Part shown: positions 40,604-43,317 of the stretch, in pieces
Layout of the letters: every line of letters begins with the position of its first letter
Position numbering within the stretch: the first letter of the stretch is position 1
DNA from: an uncultured Lachnospiraceae bacterium
GTDB taxonomy: Bacteria > Bacillota > Clostridia > Lachnospirales > Lachnospiraceae
DNA: 43,317 nt
Assembly (NCBI GenBank): GCA_910585215.1
Contig: CAJUDQ010000002.1
Coordinates: forward strand, 92,940-136,256
Direction of reading: 5' to 3'
Made by a program: the position numbers and the translations under genes
The notes under the pieces: generated by a model
Database searches by the model: none
The model's input: the letters and a program-made list of their open reading frames with translations, nothing else
Told to the model about the DNA's origin: nothing

Positions 40604-41644
40604 ATGTATTTATCGGAATTAAGCAGAGACAGAAATAATAATCTTGATATTATGAGATTTCTTGCAGCAATATGCGTTATTATTTCTCACGCGATTCCAT
40701 TGAGCAAAGGAGAAGAATATGCAGATTTTATCTCGGTATATACATCGGGAAGTTTAAGTATAGGAGGAATCGCTGTAGGGATATTTTTTGTTGCAGGAGG
40801 ATTTTTAATATCAAAAAGTATGGAAAGAGTAAAAACAGCGAAAGCTTTTTTCTCAGCAAGATGTATTAGAATTTTTCCATCACTTATTTTTGTCACAGTT
40901 CTTTCTGTATTTGTATTAGGGCCGGTTTTGACACAGCTTCCACTAGTATCTTATTTTATGGATAAAAATACATATCTGTATTTGATAAATATGATATTGA
41001 TACCTGTTCATGCTCTGCCGGGAGTTTTTGAGCATAATATATATCCAGAGGTGGTAAATGGACCACTATGGACATTGTCGGTAGAATTTGTATGTTATAT
41101 ATTATGTTTTCTTGCATTTAAGATAGGATTTTTTAATAAAAAAAATTATTTGTGTACTGTACCATTGGCAATAATGATGTGTGTGTTGGTTCTTTATCTA
41201 AATAACAGTTTTCTGACATCTGTTATTCGTCCAGTTTTATTGTTTTATATTGGATTTGGAATGTATGTATTGCGTGACCATATTAAGCTATCGGCAAAAT
41301 ATAATTTTTTGGCAATTGTAATATTTGTTCTGCTGCTTGTTATGAAATGTGATTTTTTGGCAATGATATTAATATTTCCATATATTGTATTCTATTTGGG
41401 ATATGGCTGCAAATATAAATTCAGCAATTTCAGCAGATATGGAGAATTTTCTTATGGAATGTATTTATGGGGATGGCCCATAGGTCAGACAGTTTGTATG
41501 CTTGCTGGTGGTCGCATGAACTGGATATTAAATGCGGTGATTGTTTCTGTCATTGCGATTTTATTTGGTATTATCAGCTATTATGCTGTAGATAGAAATG
41601 TAAATAAAATATACAAAAAGATTATGACTGTCAAACAATCTTAA
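40604..41644 (+). CDS. Acyltransferase family 3 (surface O-acetyltransferase)
   Basis: A 346-residue membrane protein with about ten helices. It starts NNNLDIMRFLAAICVIISHA with the conserved His, then FFVAGGFLISKS, the Arg-containing ARCIRIFPSL, NGPLWTLSVEFVCY, and FSYGMYLWGWPIGQT at the end. These are the family-3 acyltransferase motifs (OafA/WecH type). It would O-acetylate the polysaccharide of this locus. An AAGGAGG ribosome site precedes the ATG, 25 bases after the decarboxylase. Confidence 0.93.
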   Translation: MYLSELSRDRNNNLDIMRFLAAICVIISHAIPLSKGEEYADFISVYTSGSLSIGGIAVGIFFVAGGFLISKSMERVKTAKAFFSARCIRIFPSLIFVTVLSVFVLGPVLTQLPLVSYFMDKNTYLYLINMILIPVHALPGVFEHNIYPEVVNGPLWTLSVEFVCYILCFLAFKIGFFNKKNYLCTVPLAIMMCVLVLYLNNSFLTSVIRPVLLFYIGFGMYVLRDHIKLSAKYNFLAIVIFVLLLVMKCDFLAMILIFPYIVFYLGYGCKYKFSNFSRYGEFSYGMYLWGWPIGQTVCMLAGGRMNWILNAVIVSVIAILFGIISYYAVDRNVNKIYKKIMTVKQS

Positions 41645-41664
41645 AGAAATGGTAGGTACTGCAT

Positions 41665-42357
41665 ATGAAAAAAATAGTAATCATACCGGCATTTAATGAG
41701 TCGGCAAGTATTGTAAATACAGTAAAGGACATTGAGGAAAATTCCGAGGGATTTGATTATATTATTATTAATGACCGATCTACGGATGACACTCTTGATG
41801 TTTGCAGAAAAAACCACTTAAATATACTGGACCTTCCCTTAAACCTTGGGATTGGAGGAGCTGTTCAGACAGGGTACTGGTATGCATATGAAAATGGATA
41901 TGATATAGCAGTACAATTTGATGGAGATGGGCAGCATGATGCCAAATATCTGAATACAATGGCAGAGCATCTTGTAAAACATAATCTGGATATGGTAATA
42001 GGTTCAAGATTTATTACAAATGAAGGTTTTCAGTCATCTGGAGCAAGAAGAATGGGGATTAAATATTTTACATTTCTTATCAAACTGCTGACAGGAAAAA
42101 AAATCACAGACCCTACATCGGGTTATAGAATGTGCAACAGAAAAGTAATCAAGCTTTTTTCAAATCAGTATCCAAAAGACTATCCCGAGCCGGAAACTGT
42201 GGTTGCACTTATAAAAAGAGGATTGAATGTAGATGAGATACCTGTTGTTATGCGGGCCAGAGAAGAAGGTGTTTCTTCAATTTCACCAAAGAAATCTATT
42301 TATTATATGTTTAAGGTGACACTTGCCATATTAATAGAAAAAAGCAGAACAAAATAG
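41665..42357 (+). CDS. Family 2 glycosyltransferase (DPM1-like)
   Basis: A 230-residue GT2 enzyme without membrane helices. VIIPAFNESASIVNTV, IIINDRSTDDTLDV, LGIGGAVQTGYWYAYENGYD and VQFDGDGQHD are the classic motifs of polyprenyl-phosphate mannosyl/glucosyl transferases. It likely makes an undecaprenyl-phosphate sugar that is used outside the membrane. The DUF2304 gene 17 bases downstream is its usual neighbour. Confidence 0.92.
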   Translation: MKKIVIIPAFNESASIVNTVKDIEENSEGFDYIIINDRSTDDTLDVCRKNHLNILDLPLNLGIGGAVQTGYWYAYENGYDIAVQFDGDGQHDAKYLNTMAEHLVKHNLDMVIGSRFITNEGFQSSGARRMGIKYFTFLIKLLTGKKITDPTSGYRMCNRKVIKLFSNQYPKDYPEPETVVALIKRGLNVDEIPVVMRAREEGVSSISPKKSIYYMFKVTLAILIEKSRTK

Positions 42358-42374
42358 AAAGGGGATAAAACATT

Positions 42375-42755
42375 ATGATGACAACCGCTTTAAGAATTTT
42401 TATTGCAGTGCTTGATATTTTAGGATTGTTATATATCCTGCAACTGGTCAGAAAAAACAGACTGGATTTAAAATATGCTCTTTCATGGCTTGTAGTATCT
42501 ATTTTTGTTCTTATTATGGTATTATTTCCAAATCTGATGGAAAAGCTGGCAGAATTTTTGGGAATAGCATCTCCTGTAAATATGATATTTTTTCTGGGAT
42601 TTATTTTTTCTCTGGCAATTATACTTATTTTGACAGTGGCGTTATCTATTAATGCAGGAAGTGTAAAAAGGCTGAATCAGAAGATTGCAATGCTGGATAA
42701 AAGAGTAAGGGAGCTGGAAGAAATGAAAATGCAAGGAGATAAAAATGATGTTTAA
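42375..42755 (+). CDS. DUF2304 membrane protein
   Basis: A 126-residue protein with three predicted helices (about 5-22, 32-50, 68-92) and a cytoplasmic coiled-coil tail (KRLNQKIAMLDKRVRELEEMK). RKNRLDLKYALSWLVVSI is the recognisable DUF2304 core. Members regularly follow DPM1-like glycosyltransferases and may help pass the lipid-linked sugar. The ATG may be 42375 or 42378. The next gene starts 11 bases before its end. Confidence 0.9.
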   Translation: MMTTALRIFIAVLDILGLLYILQLVRKNRLDLKYALSWLVVSIFVLIMVLFPNLMEKLAEFLGIASPVNMIFFLGFIFSLAIILILTVALSINAGSVKRLNQKIAMLDKRVRELEEMKMQGDKNDV

Positions 42756-43317
42756 TAAAAAGCAAAAAATAGTACTTACATTCATTTTGTGGATAATATT
42801 TATGATTCCTGTCTGCTTAATAGTGAAAAATTCCGCCATTCAAAAAAACGAGATAGAAAAAGAGGACAAACTTTTTTATATAAAGGATATTGCAGGTCAA
42901 AATGGATATGAAATATCAGGAAATGAATTTAAACTAACAGGATATGACCCTGGATTCAGGCTGGAAAATATTAATTCGCAAATAACTACTGTTCATATAA
43001 TGTTTGATAAGCCTTTAGAAAATAATACAACCATACAGATTTTTTATAAAGCTTTTGGCAAAGAACTTACAGAAGAAAATTCTTTAGTAAAATATCTATA
43101 TAGAGGCTGTGAAGAGGTAGTTGCAACTATTCCTTCTGATAAATATGAATTGCTTCGATTTGATATAGATGGGAGTTTTTCTTTGAGCTATATTGGTATC
43201 AGCAGTAAAGAAGCTGAATTAATTCATCGTGGTACAATTAAAATTTCATTTGTTGCATATCTTGTAGCAGGTGTTTTTCTTGCTATCTTTTTGTTTTTTC
43301 TTGTATTTTTATTAAGA
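42745..43317 (+). CDS. Membrane protein, cut by window end (partial)
   Basis: An open frame of 191 codons runs to the last base without a stop. ATG 42745 has AAGGAGAT at 42732-42739. The visible part has one helix (about residues 9-27), an outer domain of about 135 residues (30-165) and the start of a second hydrophobic segment at the edge (about 170-191). The N-terminal layout recalls the LTA-synthase-like gene at 28944 and large polytopic glycosyltransferase-like membrane proteins, which often use an undecaprenyl-phosphate sugar such as the one the DPM1-like enzyme would make. The family cannot be fixed from this part. Confidence 0.75.
   Translation, partial: MMFNKKQKIVLTFILWIIFMIPVCLIVKNSAIQKNEIEKEDKLFYIKDIAGQNGYEISGNEFKLTGYDPGFRLENINSQITTVHIMFDKPLENNTTIQIFYKAFGKELTEENSLVKYLYRGCEEVVATIPSDKYELLRFDIDGSFSLSYIGISSKEAELIHRGTIKISFVAYLVAGVFLAIFLFFLVFLLR

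Noticed and set aside
1..43317. CRISPR arrays, tRNA/rRNA genes, insertion sequences, attachment sites
   Set aside because: No regular direct repeats with spacers, clover-leaf genes, transposase motifs or integrase genes were noticed in the window.

Overview
The window is AT-rich DNA with genes packed tightly and almost all on the + strand. The families and their order point to an anaerobic Firmicute, most likely a gut Lachnospiraceae such as a Blautia-like organism. The supporting signs are feoA-feoB with a tiny Cys-rich partner, a cdaA-cdaR-glmM block, a C_GCAxxG_C_C domain, GH127/GH43 enzymes, DHHW and DUF2304-type proteins, and consensus sigma-A promoters. This is inference from content; no rRNA, tRNA, CRISPR array, insertion sequence or phage gene was seen. 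Bases 1-33 are not genomic: they match the Illumina TruSeq read-2 adapter, so the contig left end is an assembly artefact. No stretch longer than 300 bases lacks a gene.

Layout. 34-1090: tail of a DHHW-family protein and a lone SUKH (SMI1/KNR4-like) gene with its own promoter and terminator. 1127-4054: ferrous iron uptake (feoA, feoB, a 45-residue FeoB partner), with two near-identical palindromes, one over the feoA promoter and one just before feoB. 4122-9267: a cassette made of a small secreted protein under a perfect-consensus promoter, a terminator, then a lipoprotein, three ABC-2-like membrane proteins, a second exported Ig-like protein and one ATPase, all translationally coupled. 9241-13260: an AraC regulator divergent from a GH127 beta-L-arabinofuranosidase and a GH43-like enzyme, probably for arabinose-decorated plant galactans. 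13308-15321: a tandem pair of paralogues with a formylglycine-generating-enzyme-like fold. 15388-19238: a chemoreceptor and an unusual fusion of a Cys-rich C_GCAxxG_C_C domain to a degenerate GGDEF and an intact EAL domain.

19258-24829 is a cell-wall/second-messenger operon: two uncharacterised membrane proteins, the c-di-AMP synthase CdaA, its regulator CdaR, an HPr-like protein and GlmM. It runs with short gaps into a long surface-glycan locus (24885 to the right end): glycosyltransferases, RmlD, UDP-glucose dehydrogenase, several nucleotide-sugar SDR enzymes, an LTA-synthase-like enzyme, LicD, a flippase, an O-acyltransferase, a dolichol-phosphate-mannose-synthase-like transferase with a DUF2304 partner, and a membrane protein cut off by the window end.

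The most interesting part is 34483-40578. A PEP mutase with an N-terminal cytidylyltransferase domain lies beside phosphonopyruvate decarboxylase, a LicC-like nucleotidyltransferase, an unassigned Rossmann-fold protein and a metallophosphoesterase, with LicD a few genes upstream. Together they suggest that a C-P bonded headgroup is made, activated with CMP and attached to a surface polymer, as phosphocholine is attached by LicC/LicD. The usual third step (AEP transaminase or an iron-type alcohol dehydrogenase) is missing from the window, which makes the Rossmann-fold protein a candidate for a new pathway enzyme.
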